A stretch of 64,000 nucleotides of DNA from Pseudomonas citronellolis. Lineage in GTDB: Bacteria > Pseudomonadota > Gammaproteobacteria > Pseudomonadales > Pseudomonadaceae. Within the stretch, counting starts at the first letter, position 1, and each line of letters opens with the position of its first letter. The notes under the pieces are model-generated. The model was not told the origin of the DNA. It made no database searches and worked only from the letters and a program-made list of their open reading frames with translations. The position numbers and the translations under genes are program-made. The DNA is taken from contig NZ_JARJLT010000201.1 of assembly GCF_029335315.1 (NCBI RefSeq), positions 1 to 64,000 of the forward strand, written 5' to 3'. Below are positions 9,290 to 17,597 of the stretch, one piece after another.

Positions 9290-9738
9290 CCGACGCGATT
9301 TCCTTCCGCCCGATGACCGAGGCGGATCTCGATGCCGTGCTGAAAGTTGAGTACGCCGCCTTCAGCCACCCCTGGACCCGCGGCATCTTCCTCGATGGCC
9401 TGAAGAGCTACGACTGCTGGCTGATGTTCGAAGGCTCGCAGCAGGTCGGCCACGGCGTGATCCAGCTGATCCTCGACGAGGCGCACCTGCTGAACATCAC
9501 CGTGAAGCCGGAGAACCAGGGCCGCGGCCTCGGCCTGAGCCTGCTCGAACACTTGATGGCGCGCGCCAGCGAACTGGGCGCGCGCGAGTGCTTCCTGGAA
9601 GTGCGCGAATCGAACCAGAGCGCCTACCGCCTGTACGAGCGCTTCGGCTTCAACGAGATCGGCCGGCGCCGTGGCTACTATCCGGCGGTCGGCGGCCGCG
9701 AAGACGCCCTGGTGATGGCCTGCACGCTGCTCGACTGA
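9286..9738 (+). CDS. rimI: RimI, ribosomal protein alanine N-acetyltransferase
   Basis: 150-aa GNAT acetyltransferase that acetylates the N-terminal alanine of ribosomal protein S18. The acetyl-CoA loop NQGRGLGLSLL (about residues 77-87, Q/RxxGxG) and the C-terminal NQSAYRLYERFGF segment with the proton-donating Tyr are present. Length equals the family norm. It is coupled to the upstream gene by a four-base overlap. Confidence 0.93.
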   Translation: MTDAISFRPMTEADLDAVLKVEYAAFSHPWTRGIFLDGLKSYDCWLMFEGSQQVGHGVIQLILDEAHLLNITVKPENQGRGLGLSLLEHLMARASELGARECFLEVRESNQSAYRLYERFGFNEIGRRRGYYPAVGGREDALVMACTLLD

Positions 9739-9790
9739 CCGTCATCCCGGCCATATCCAGGCGCGCTCCGCCGGCGTAGCCTGGGTGACC

Positions 9791-9807
9791 AACAACAAGA
9801 ACAACAA
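9791..9807 (+). promoter_or_regulatory. A-rich AAnAAnAA run (possible Hfq/Crc site)
   Basis: AACAACAAGAACAACAA, unbroken AAN triplets, immediately followed by GG and a short reading frame at 9817. This is the catabolite-activity motif type bound by Hfq/Crc in Pseudomonas (established). Its role here is inferred. Confidence 0.5.
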
Positions 9808-9816
9808 GGTCGCGAC

Positions 9817-9903
9817 ATGAAGCCAACCGCAACGGCGGCGCCTACCCGGCTGCCCGTCGTCCCCGCGCCACGTCATTTCCCCAGCGCCGCCGGCGCGGCC
9901 TAG
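9817..9903 (+). CDS. Possible 28-aa leader peptide
   Basis: A short frame, MKPTATAAPTRLPVV..., rich in Ala and Pro, with AAGG ten bases upstream of its ATG. It ends at a TAG nine bases before the start of the C69-type hydrolase gene. It could be a leader peptide controlling the next gene, or chance. The A-rich run just ahead makes translation initiation here plausible. Confidence 0.3.
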   Translation: MKPTATAAPTRLPVVPAPRHFPSAAGAA

Positions 9904-9912
9904 GGGGCGAGC

Positions 9913-11157
9913 ATGTGCGACACCCTCGTCCTGCGCGCCGCCGGTTGCACCTGGTTCGCCAAGAACAGCGACCGCGAACCCTGCGAACCCCAGCGCCTGC
10001 TGCGCCTGCCGGCGGTCCATGGCGACCCGGCGAAAGCGCTGCGCACCACCTACCTCGAGATTCCCCAGGTGCCCGGGCGCCACGCCGTGATCCTCAGCCA
10101 GCCGAGCTGGATGTGGGGCGCGGAGATGGGCGTCAATGAGCACGGCGTGGCCATCGGCAACGAAGCGGTATTCACCCGCCTGGTCAGCCAGGAGGGCGAG
10201 GCGCTGCTGGGCATGGACCTGGTGCGCCTGGGCCTGGAGCGCGGCGCCAACGCGCGGGAGGCGCTGGAGGTCATCACCACGCTGCTGGAGCGCCACGGCC
10301 AGGGTGGCCCGGCGGGGCTGCGCAACAAGCGCCTGCGCTACGACAACAGCTTCCTCATCGCCGACCCGGGCGAGGCCTGGGTCCTGGAGACCGCCGGGCG
10401 CCTGTGGGCGGCACGACGCGTCGAGCGCTGGGCGATCTCCAACGCTCTCAGCCTGGGGCACGACTTCGACCTCAGCAGCCGCGACCTCGAAGGCCAGGCG
10501 CGGCGCCTGGGCTGCTGGAACGGGCGCGGCGATTTCCACTTCGCCCGCGCCTTCGACGGCCGCCTGCTGCCGTGGGTGGCCGGCGCCCACCAGCGCCGTC
10601 GGCTGAATCAGGAATTCATCGCCAACTGCCCGCGCGAGCCGAGCTGGGAAGCGCTGGTGGTGGCGCTGCGCAACCACGGCCAGCGCGATCACAACTTCAC
10701 CCGTCACGACAACCGCCAGGTCTGCATGCATGCCGGCAGCTTCTGGCGGCCGTCGCAGACCACCGCCAGCCTCATCGCCCGCCTTGGTACCGACGGGCCA
10801 CGGCTGGCCGCCACCGGCACCTCGGCGCCGTGCCTGTCGCTGTTCCAGCCGCTGGGCTTCGAGCCGGCCGCCGGCGCCAGCCTGCTCAGCGCAGCGGAGG
10901 CGCCAGTGGAGCAGTGGCTCTGGAGCCGCTTCGAACCCGTGCATCGACGCGCCCTGGCCGACCCGGAGTTCGCCGCTGCGCTACGCTCCGGGCATGCCTG
11001 GCTCGAAGCGGAGCAACTGGCCGCGTTGGACCGCCGGGCGCCGGACTGGTCGCGCCTGGCCGCCGAGGCCGAGGCCTGGCACGAGGCCTGGCAGCAACTG
11101 GCCGGGCAACTGGAACCGCGCCTGCCACGCTGGTGGCGGCAACAGGCGGCGCCTTGA
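9913..11157 (+). CDS. Peptidase C69 / secernin-like hydrolase
   Basis: 414-aa Ntn-hydrolase-like protein. It begins MCDTLV, where Cys2 would become the N-terminal nucleophile after Met removal, followed by WFAKNSDRE, typical of the C69 dipeptidase / secernin family. Other family-like segments are WGAEMGVNEHGVAIGNEAVF (residues 61-80) and the NSFLIADPGEAWVLET strand-loop. No signal peptide, so cytoplasmic. Substrate not predictable; the dipeptidase label is by family. Confidence 0.75.
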   Translation: MCDTLVLRAAGCTWFAKNSDREPCEPQRLLRLPAVHGDPAKALRTTYLEIPQVPGRHAVILSQPSWMWGAEMGVNEHGVAIGNEAVFTRLVSQEGEALLGMDLVRLGLERGANAREALEVITTLLERHGQGGPAGLRNKRLRYDNSFLIADPGEAWVLETAGRLWAARRVERWAISNALSLGHDFDLSSRDLEGQARRLGCWNGRGDFHFARAFDGRLLPWVAGAHQRRRLNQEFIANCPREPSWEALVVALRNHGQRDHNFTRHDNRQVCMHAGSFWRPSQTTASLIARLGTDGPRLAATGTSAPCLSLFQPLGFEPAAGASLLSAAEAPVEQWLWSRFEPVHRRALADPEFAAALRSGHAWLEAEQLAALDRRAPDWSRLAAEAEAWHEAWQQLAGQLEPRLPRWWRQQAAP

Positions 11158-11222
11158 CGCGGCGCTTGTCAAAGGTCGCCGCCGTTACGTAAGGTGCGCC
11201 AGCCGCAGAGGAGGAGTCCCCC

Positions 11223-11867
11223 ATGAGCGACCTGCAAGAGCTGTTCGACAACAACGCCCGCTGGGCCGAGGCGATGAACCGCGAACACCCGGAGTTCTTC
11301 GCCAAGCTGGCCCGCCAGCAGACCCCTGAATACCTGTGGATCGGCTGTTCCGACGCGCGGGTGCCGGCCAACGAGATCGTCGGCATGCTGCCTGGCGACC
11401 TGTTCGTCCACCGCAACGTCGCCAACGTGGTGCTGCACACCGACCTCAACTGCCTGTCGGTGATCCAGTACGCCGTCGACGTGCTCAAGGTGAAGCACAT
11501 CCTGGTCACCGGCCACTACGGTTGCGGCGGCGTTCGCGCGTCCCTGCAGGACCGCCAGTTCGGCCTGATCGACGGCTGGCTGCGGACCATCCGCGACCTC
11601 GCCTATGAATACCGCGAGCACCTGGCGCAATTTTCCAGCGAGGACGAGCGCGTCGACCGCCTCTGCGAGCTGAACGTGATCCAGCAGGTGGCCAACGTCA
11701 GCCACACCAACATCGTGCAGAACGCCTGGCATCGCGGCCAGTCGCTGTCGGTGCACGGCTGCATCTACGGCATCAAGGACGGCCGCTGGAAAAACCTCAA
11801 CGTCACCGTCAGCGGCCTCGACCAGTTGCCGCCGCAGTATCGCCTGCGTCCCGTCGGCGAGGCTTGA
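11223..11867 (+). CDS. Beta-class carbonic anhydrase
   Basis: 214-aa zinc enzyme interconverting CO2 and bicarbonate. Zinc ligands are visible as C42-x-D44-x-R46 (GCSDARVPAN) and H98-x2-C101 (TGHYGCGG), the standard beta-class set. AGAGGAGG precedes the ATG by a normal distance. Matches PA4676 by position and length. Cytoplasmic; no signal peptide. Confidence 0.95.
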   Translation: MSDLQELFDNNARWAEAMNREHPEFFAKLARQQTPEYLWIGCSDARVPANEIVGMLPGDLFVHRNVANVVLHTDLNCLSVIQYAVDVLKVKHILVTGHYGCGGVRASLQDRQFGLIDGWLRTIRDLAYEYREHLAQFSSEDERVDRLCELNVIQQVANVSHTNIVQNAWHRGQSLSVHGCIYGIKDGRWKNLNVTVSGLDQLPPQYRLRPVGEA

Positions 11868-11897
11868 GTTTCAGCCGATGGGTTAGAGGGAGCGAGC

Positions 11898-12893
11898 ATG
11901 CGTGAGCTCTGCGTGATCCCCGGCGACGGCATCGGCCGCGAGGTCCTGCCGCCCGCTGTGGCCGTGCTGCGCGAACTGCTTCCCGACCTGCGCCTGCGCG
12001 AAGCGGAGGCGGGCTGGGAATGCTTCCAGCGCCACGGCACCTCGGTGCCCGAGGCGACCCTGGCGGCGTTGCGCGAATGTGGCGCCGGGCTGTTCGGCGC
12101 GGTGTCCTCGCCCAGCCACAAGGTGCAGGGCTACCGCAGCGCCATCCTGCGCCTGCGCCAGGAGCTGGGCCTGTACCTCAACCTGCGCCCGGTGCGCGCC
12201 TGGCCGGCGCTGTCGCCGCGCGCCGGGGTCGACCTGCTGATCCTGCGCGAGAACAGCGAGGGCCTGTACAGCGGCCGCGAGCACTGGGAAAGCGACGGTG
12301 TGGCCATCGCCGAACGGGTCATCAGTCGCGAAGCCTGTGCCCGCCTGGCGAGGGCCGCCGCGCACATCGCCCGGCAACGCCAGGTGCGACGGATCACCCT
12401 GGTGCACAAGGCCAACGTGCTGCCACTGACCTGCGGACTGTTCCGCGATACCTGCCGCGACCTGCTGGCCACCGAAGGCTGGAGCGATGTCCTCGACGAG
12501 CGTCTGGTCGACGTGGCCGCGTTGCAGCTGGTGGAGCGCCCGGAAGCCTTCGACCTGATCGTCACCACCAACCTGTTCGGCGACATCCTCTCCGACCTCG
12601 CCAGCCACTGGGGCGGCGGCCTGGGCGTGGCCCCGTCGCTCAACCTGGGCGATGGCCTGGCGCTGGCCGAGCCGGTCCACGGCAGCGCCCCGGACATCGC
12701 CGGCAGCGGCCGCGCCAACCCGCTCGCGGCCATCCTCAGCGCGGCGCTGCTGCTGCGTTACCACTGGCGGGACGAAGCCGCCGCGCTGCGCATCGAGCGC
12801 GCCGTAGAAGGGTATCTGCAGGAAGAGGGGCATATCGACCACGGCACGGAAACCACGCGCCTGGTCGGAGAAGGTGTGCTGAAACGACTCTAG
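11898..12893 (+). CDS. Isocitrate/isopropylmalate dehydrogenase family protein
   Basis: 331-aa metal-dependent beta-decarboxylating dehydrogenase. It shows the N-terminal IPGDGIG, the substrate-Arg region (LGLYLNLRPVRAW), RENSEGLYSG, HKANVLP with the catalytic Lys, and TTNLFGDILSDLAS with the metal-binding Asp, then EPVHGSAPDIAG for the nucleotide. Closest in look to homoisocitrate/tartrate-type dehydrogenases rather than biosynthetic LeuB, and not in a leu operon. Substrate uncertain. Confidence 0.82.
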   Translation: MRELCVIPGDGIGREVLPPAVAVLRELLPDLRLREAEAGWECFQRHGTSVPEATLAALRECGAGLFGAVSSPSHKVQGYRSAILRLRQELGLYLNLRPVRAWPALSPRAGVDLLILRENSEGLYSGREHWESDGVAIAERVISREACARLARAAAHIARQRQVRRITLVHKANVLPLTCGLFRDTCRDLLATEGWSDVLDERLVDVAALQLVERPEAFDLIVTTNLFGDILSDLASHWGGGLGVAPSLNLGDGLALAEPVHGSAPDIAGSGRANPLAAILSAALLLRYHWRDEAAALRIERAVEGYLQEEGHIDHGTETTRLVGEGVLKRL

Positions 12894-12896
12894 GGC

Positions 12897-13091
12897 CTAG
12901 CCCAGCTCCGGATGCGCGGCCAGACAAGCCACGCTGCCGCTGCCCACCGCCAGCAAGGGCAACACCGCCAGCATCGCCTGCAACCCACCACCCATAGGTA
13001 GCGCCTGGACGAACAAGGTCCAGTCCTGGGCGGCCAGCCCGAGAGCGAGGGAAAGGGCGACCACGACCAGCGTGCGAGCGAGATAACCCAT
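12897..13091 (-). CDS. Small two-helix membrane protein
   Basis: 64 aa, MGYLARTLVVVALSL..., with two hydrophobic segments (about residues 5-22 and 33-56) and a short hydrophilic tail. AGGA sits 12 bases upstream of the ATG at 13091. It converges with the dehydrogenase gene. Function unknown. Confidence 0.55.
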   Translation of the reverse strand: MGYLARTLVVVALSLALGLAAQDWTLFVQALPMGGGLQAMLAVLPLLAVGSGSVACLAAHPELG

Positions 13092-13259
13092 GGCGACGTC
13101 CTGCGAGGCGAAAAAAAGAAGCCATTGCCCAAGGCAGCGGAACGGGCAATGGCCACATCGGAGAGCAGGAAAATGGAAGAACCTGCTGGAGAGGAAAGGT
13201 ACCGATCAGGCAGGTGCTTAGCTAGCTAAGAAAGTGAGAGGCTGTTTTGCCGGGGCTGA

Positions 13260-13562
13260 GACAATCATCGAACTGCGAGCACACTTTCTACATCTGACCT
13301 TCGTCAGCGATTACATGACGGCGAGAGAGGGCTTGCTCGCTTTGCAGCGAATTCCTGCGGGCTTGTCGAGCATCATGGCCCCCTGTGGCACCTGTCGCCG
13401 GAGCATCTGGAATCCATCGTGCGTCCATTCCCCCTCGTGCAGTCGGAGCACCAACTGGATGCAGCAGATATCGACGAAGCTGAAGACGATATGGAGCTGC
13501 GCCGAATCGTTGAGGAGCGAGTGAACGAGTCGTCGCGGGAGGTCTCTCTGAATGAGCTGTGA
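13260..13562 (+). pseudogene. Start-less 100-codon frame, probable gene fragment
   Basis: An open frame running from a TGA at 13257 to the TGA at 13560 has protein-like, acidic composition, notably WHLSPEHLESIV and ADIDEAEDDMELRRIVEERV near the end, but contains no ATG, GTG or TTG in a usable early position. It looks like the 3' part of a lost gene. I do not recognise the family. The overlapping frame with an ATG at 13234 is Cys/Ser/Arg-rich and looks like a shadow. Confidence 0.4.
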
Positions 13563-13642
13563 GCGTCATCGGGAGCCGCTGGCGAATTGGGCTATGCCTT
13601 AGTATGCTGTCAATGATTTCATTGATTGCAATGGAGGTAATT

Positions 13643-13888
13643 ATGGCCAGCATCACTATTAGAAACCTGGATGAAGATCTCAAAGCCAAGCTTCGCGTGG
13701 TTGCCGCCAGCCACGGTCGCTCGATGGAGGAGGAAGTGCGGATCATCCTCGCTCAGGCGCTCTCCAAGGGGGAGAAGCGGGGAGGGCTGGGTAGCCGAAT
13801 CCGTGCTCGCTTTGCTTCCGTGGGCGGCGCTGAAATCGAGCTGCCGGCGCGGAAGACCAAGGCTCGGGCTGCAGATTTTGACGAATGA
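13643..13888 (+). CDS. FitA-type ribbon-helix-helix antitoxin
   Basis: 81 aa, starting MASITIRNLDEDLKAKLRVV with GGAGG ahead of the ATG at 13643; the longer upstream frame is ignored. Residues 2-45 are a classic ribbon-helix-helix DNA-binding fold (SITIRNLD strand, then two helices). The C-terminal tail (about residues 55-81) should bind and block the toxin. The stop overlaps the toxin start as ATGA. Expected to repress its own operon. Confidence 0.88.
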   Translation: MASITIRNLDEDLKAKLRVVAASHGRSMEEEVRIILAQALSKGEKRGGLGSRIRARFASVGGAEIELPARKTKARAADFDE

Positions 13889-14304
13889 TTCTGCTTGATA
13901 CCAATGTGCTTTCGGAGCTGATGAGACCCAAGCCTGATCCGGTAGTTATGGCCTGGCTCGATGCCCAGTCCGTAGACGACTTGCACATCAGTTCGATTAC
14001 CGTGGCAGAGATTCTCTACGGCGTAGCCAGGATGCCTGACGGGAAGCGCAAGCAGGCTCTCTATGACCTGGCTCTCGCAATGTTCGAGGAAGACTTCGCC
14101 GGCAATATCCTGCCGTTCGATACGGATGCAGCGGTGCACTATGCCGATCTAGTGGCGGCGAGCGAGGCGCGGGGGATGGTTGCCGATATGGCGGATGGGC
14201 AGATAGCGGCGATTGCCAGGTTGCATGGCGCGCAGATCGCCACGCGGAATGTCCGGCACTTCGAAAGCTTCGGTGTTCCGCTGATTGATCCCTGGAAGGG
14301 CTAG
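13885..14304 (+). CDS. FitB-type PIN-domain toxin (RNase)
   Basis: 139-aa PIN ribonuclease toxin. Metal-binding acidic residues are in place: D5 (MILLDTN), E42 (VAEILYG), D101 and D104 (ADMADGQIAAIA), followed by the family ATRNVRHF segment. Overlaps its antitoxin by four bases. Sits beside tRNA-Met at the island border, a common place for stabilising toxin-antitoxin pairs. Confidence 0.9.
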   Translation: MILLDTNVLSELMRPKPDPVVMAWLDAQSVDDLHISSITVAEILYGVARMPDGKRKQALYDLALAMFEEDFAGNILPFDTDAAVHYADLVAASEARGMVADMADGQIAAIARLHGAQIATRNVRHFESFGVPLIDPWKG

Positions 14305-14340
14305 GCGGTAGACACGCTGTAGTCACTACAGGCAAAAGAA

Positions 14341-14366
14341 AAGGGGTTAGCTTTCGCTAACCCCTT
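14341..14366 (-). terminator. Rho-independent terminator of tRNA-Met
   Basis: On the minus strand, AAGGGGTTAGC-GAAA-GCTAACCCCTT forms an 11-bp stem and is followed by TTTCTTTT, about 10 bases past the tRNA CCA end. Confidence 0.85.
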
Positions 14367-14374
14367 GAAAATAA

Positions 14375-14451
14375 TGGTGGCTACACCGGGACTTGAACCT
14401 GGGACATCAGCATTATGAATGCTGCGCTCTAACCGACTGAGCTATGTAGCC
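14375..14451 (-). tRNA. tRNA-Met (CAT), elongator type
   Basis: 77 nt including encoded CCA. The acceptor stem pairs GGCTACA with TGTAGCC. The D-arm (AGCTCAGTCGGTTAGAGC), the anticodon stem-loop CAGCA-TTCATAA-TGCTG with anticodon CAT, and the T-arm with GTTCAAGTCC are all intact. A Met elongator is favoured over Ile2, whose CAT is modified, by the overall match to Pseudomonas tRNA-Met. Confidence 0.93.
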
Positions 14452-14462
14452 GAGTGGCGCGC

Positions 14463-14491
14463 ATTTTCCGTATCTGGGCGGGGGCTGTCAA
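14463..14491 (-). promoter_or_regulatory. Sigma-70 promoter of tRNA-Met
   Basis: Minus strand TTGACA (14491-14486), a 17-bp spacer, then GAAAAT (14468-14463), ending 11 bp before the tRNA 5' base. The -35 is perfect and the -10 matches weakly. Confidence 0.7.
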
Positions 14492-14573
14492 GCATTTTCC
14501 TGAATAATTTTCTGATCTTTCAATCGTTTAGCGGGAGGCGCCGGGGTAGGGCGGTTTCCCCGGGCGGAAATGG

Positions 14574-14599
14574 AAAAGCCCCGCGCTGGCGGGGCTTTT
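14574..14599. terminator. Hairpin terminator at the chromosome/island border
   Basis: AAAAGCCCCGC and GCGGGGCTTTT pair over 11 bases around a four-base loop. A-tract and T-tract on either side allow it to act both ways. In P. aeruginosa a gene (ychF) lies beyond the tRNA; this may be the surviving terminator of that neighbour. Confidence 0.65.
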
Positions 14600-14690
14600 C
14601 TGCGTCTGCGGTGGGCGGTCAGACGTTAGCTTGAAAGTCTGGTCTCTTGAGCATTGCAGGAGCGGATGTATTGGGTAGTTTTATTTTTTG

Positions 14691-14715
14691 TGTACCCGGT
14701 TTTGTACCCGGTTTT
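14691..14715. repeat. Tandem TGTACCCGGTTT repeat
   Basis: Two copies of TGTACCCGGTTT at 14691 and 14703, directly adjoining. They lie where the conserved tRNA region gives way to lower-GC DNA, so they may belong to an attachment site or integrase arm site. No matching copy was seen elsewhere in the window. Confidence 0.45.
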
Positions 14716-15167
14716 CGTATGGCGTAAGCGCTGACCAAAAGACTGTAGGTTGGGGCGCTGAACCAGGGCTTCCCTGGTGCAGTGGAGGTTTTAGCCCTGG
14801 TGTATCGTGCAGACGGTTTCAGGGTGCCTTCCTATTGATCGGGGGAGACGTCATCTCCTTAACCGAAGCGGCTCGACGCTGAGGCAATCAGGCGCGAGGC
14901 AATCAGGAGCGAGGGACGCTGGGGCAGCGGCAAACTTACCCGTGGCAGCTGAGCGACGGTGTCAGATCTTGAGTGATGCCTGACTCACCTGGGCGGTGCT
15001 GCCCTGCCGGCCAGGCCAGTTTTATCGCGGGCCTCCTACGTAGCCCAGTTGATTGCTCAGAGCCCAGTATCTGGCGTCAGCTCAGCCCAGTCTGCAGGTC
15101 CTCGCCTTGGCGTGATTGAGCTTCTGATAAAGTGCTTCCCGCGACTGATTCCGTGGTGAAGAAAGGT
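14716..15167. other. Island border DNA, no gene recognised
   Basis: Repetitive snatches such as GGCGCGAGGCAATCAGG and CAGCCCAG/GCCCAGT variants occur. No frame with protein-like composition and a start signal, and no integrase remnant, could be recognised. Confidence 0.4.
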
Positions 15168-15356
15168 ATGGACTTACAAGACGCCGTTCTTGCTTTGCTG
15201 CTGGCTGCTCGAATTCATGGCACTGATAGTGCCGTAAAGGCGACCGCTAAGAGGTGCGCCAAGCAGCTTCCTCGTAGCAAGCGAGATTTGATGTTCTCCA
15301 TTGTGGAAAGCGGCGAACCCTTGAAGCTGGTCAGACACATCGCAGCAAATATTTAG
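15168..15356 (+). CDS. Small hypothetical protein
   Basis: 62 aa, MDLQDAVLALLLAARIHG..., with GAAAGG upstream of the ATG at 15168. The N-terminal third is a hydrophobic helix and the rest is basic (RCAKQLPRSKRD). I do not recognise it; possibly an element-borne protein. An upstream ATG at 15132 would add 12 residues but has no ribosome-binding site. Confidence 0.4.
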   Translation: MDLQDAVLALLLAARIHGTDSAVKATAKRCAKQLPRSKRDLMFSIVESGEPLKLVRHIAANI

Positions 15357-15934
15357 CCGTCATCGATCTCAGCGAGCGGAAGACGCTCCCCCTTGCCGTA
15401 TATCCCGACAGGTTCCTCGTTGCGAGTGGTTGGACGCGATTCGATGCCGCCGAAGTATGGTGTGGTAGTCGCACACGCATTACCGGCCGCTGAAGTCCGA
15501 GTGCATCAGTACCTCCGCCTATGGCTGTCGTGTGCTAGGGCCTCCAGTATGGAGTGTATCTGGGCCCAGTGCGTGCAGTGATTCTTCGGGCAGCCTATGA
15601 CGGCGCGCGATTAGAGATCGAACAGCACCGTCCCATCGACGCCACGGGATTGCTGTCTTGCAATACCTGATGGCGCTGCCTCACTTTGTGGTCCGCGAGA
15701 AGATGGCACTCGCTTTTTGTAACGCCTCAGTCCGTAGCAACCTGGGGCGCAGACGACGCAGTTCTTCGCTCTCTCCATGCTGCTTGTTACTACTCGAAAA
15801 ATGTTCGATTCCTTGACGCTATCGAATAGTTTTAAATTTTAAGCGTTTCGCTGATTTTTCTAGCTATGAGTTTCGATTGCGGATTTTCTGGTTAATGGGA
15901 TTTGTTTAGTGGTTGTGTTGGGATTAAGTGCTAT
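15357..15934. other. No gene recognised
   Basis: Short frames only, with unnatural composition. The last 150 bases become very AT-rich, flanking the 3' end of the next gene. Confidence 0.4.
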
Positions 15935-16780
15935 TTAAGAGTCAATTCCTCGCAGGATTCGAATTCTCTCTGCTATGTAAAGCCCTTTTTCTTGTTCCAT
16001 CATTAATAATATTTCTATGATCTGGGTTTGCGAAAGTTCGTATCTCTTGCTGAGTTCTTCAAGTCGTCTAATGGCTTTTTCAGTTAGGTTGAAATTTTTC
16101 TGACTTCTATCCTTTCGAGTGTTTCGGCTGATTTTTTGGCGCCAGATTTTTTTGGCTGAACTGATGCACAGTTTTTTCTCTAGCTCCGTCATGTGAATGG
16201 AGTCAAAGAATACTAGTGCACTCTGGTGGTTCATTGGTTGTGTATATCCTCCCGTTAGATTTCGTTTGTTCTTAAGCATCCAGTCCCAGATATAGGTGCA
16301 TGCCTCGAGTTCGTCTTCTTCTTTTATCCAGTCTAGTTGCTTGTCCTTTTTAAGTTGTTCAATCCAGTCTCTTTTTAGGCTTTCAATGGTGCTTTGTTTT
16401 AAATCGATATCCCAGATATCAATGAGTGCTAGGATTTGTTCTCGGCCCTTTAGGTTTTCTGGGGTGAGATAGCTGTAGTTATGTTTGATGAATAGCTTCG
16501 ATTTTATCCATTCATGCTGTCGTTCGTTTTCTGTTACCCATGTCATAAGGTTTTCTGAAATTATTCTTCTTCTGGCGTGGCTTAATATTATCTGGATGTT
16601 GAGTTTGGCCGATGAAATGGTATTTGCAATGGTGTCTCGCATGGTTCTTTGGTCTAGGGCCATGACGTTGTATCTGGCGGCTCTGATGTCGGACAGGTAG
16701 AGCCATAGCCAGTTGTCTCTGCGCGAGTCGGCTGTGTTATCACCCAGGATCTTTGATAATTTATCGTTAATACGAATCAT
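15935..16780 (-). CDS. Unknown 281-aa protein of the mobile remnant
   Basis: Strikingly AT-rich compared with the rest of the window, rich in Lys, Ile, Asn and Trp, so clearly foreign. Largely helical. The basic segment RRRIISENLMTW (about residues 70-81) and the C-terminal helices RRLEELSKRYELSQTQIIEI (about 240-260) could bind nucleic acid, the latter resembling ribbon-helix-helix proteins. No catalytic motif recognised. The neighbouring AlpA and Gp2-like genes suggest a role in a satellite or integrated element. Confidence 0.7.
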   Translation of the reverse strand: MIRINDKLSKILGDNTADSRRDNWLWLYLSDIRAARYNVMALDQRTMRDTIANTISSAKLNIQIILSHARRRIISENLMTWVTENERQHEWIKSKLFIKHNYSYLTPENLKGREQILALIDIWDIDLKQSTIESLKRDWIEQLKKDKQLDWIKEEDELEACTYIWDWMLKNKRNLTGGYTQPMNHQSALVFFDSIHMTELEKKLCISSAKKIWRQKISRNTRKDRSQKNFNLTEKAIRRLEELSKRYELSQTQIIEILLMMEQEKGLYIAERIRILRGIDS

Positions 16781-17208
16781 TATATCTCTCTTGGTTTTTG
16801 TGCTTATTCAAGATGAAATATAGCATGGATAGTGATGTTTTTAAGATTCATCGTAGATGTCTTCTAGAAGCAAAATAGACTCCATTTATAGGTCGATCCT
16901 TACGAATATGGCGCTGCTTGTGCTAGCTCTGCAGGCGGGCATGGTCTAGCGTTCGCGTGCGTGAGGACGGGGATGGCGAAAGAGAGAGGGCGCATGTCGT
17001 CGTGTCATCGCGTTACCGGCAGTACCAAGATGCTTTGGGGAGGAGGCTGGATCGCCTCTGCTAGATCGTGCACCTGAGCTCAGCTCCGCCATTGGTAAAT
17101 GATATTACTGCCGCTACATTGGCGGCCGCAGAAGTCGTTGCTGGGCGTGGCTACGTTATTTCTTACTGGGCTTGCCAATCCTCTGGACGAACACAGGAGC
17201 AACCGTTC
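16781..17208. other. Intergenic region upstream of divergent alpA-like gene
   Basis: Contains the divergent promoters for the 281-aa gene (AT-rich 16790-16830) and the AlpA-like gene. The open frame above 17209 (from 17068) carries no ribosome-binding site of its own and is not counted. Confidence 0.4.
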
Positions 17209-17409
17209 ATGAGGATAATCCGCCTGAAAGAGGTCATGGATCTTACTGGTCTTGCCCGATCCACTGTTTACAAGTACATCGCTGCTAGCGAGTTCCCTGT
17301 CCCGGTGTCTTTAGGTGAGCGATGTGTTGGCTGGCTTGAAAGCGAGATCCATGACTGGATTCTCGCCAGGGTCGCTGAGCGTGATAAGGCTTTAGGTCTG
17401 ATTTCTTGA
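17209..17409 (+). CDS. AlpA-family phage/element transcriptional regulator
   Basis: 66 aa, MRIIRLKEVMDLTGLARSTV..., an excisionase-like winged-helix regulator. The helix-turn-helix spans residues 5-25 (LKEVMDLTGLARSTVYKYI), followed by the FPxPVxLGxRxVGW wing and EIHDWI helix typical of AlpA proteins. AGGAG lies 11 bases upstream of the chosen ATG. These usually control integrase or replication genes of integrated elements. A strong terminator follows immediately. Confidence 0.88.
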   Translation: MRIIRLKEVMDLTGLARSTVYKYIAASEFPVPVSLGERCVGWLESEIHDWILARVAERDKALGLIS

Positions 17410-17434
17410 CGAATAGTGATCGTGAGCATAATTA

Positions 17435-17474
17435 CCATCATGATCCGGTTCAGGCCGGATCATGATGGTTTTTT
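17435..17474 (+). terminator. Rho-independent terminator after alpA-like gene
   Basis: CCATCATGATCCGG pairs perfectly over 14 bp with CCGGATCATGATGG across the loop TTCAGG, followed by TTTTTT. Confidence 0.92.
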
Positions 17475-17597
17475 GCCGGAGTAAGATTTGTAAAAGTATT
17501 TCCCGGTATCGCTCGTGAAATGGTGCGCCTTGATAGGTAACAGAGCGGTAATGGATTTCGGTGTGGGTAATATGCTTTATATGCTCTTCCTTCTCCG

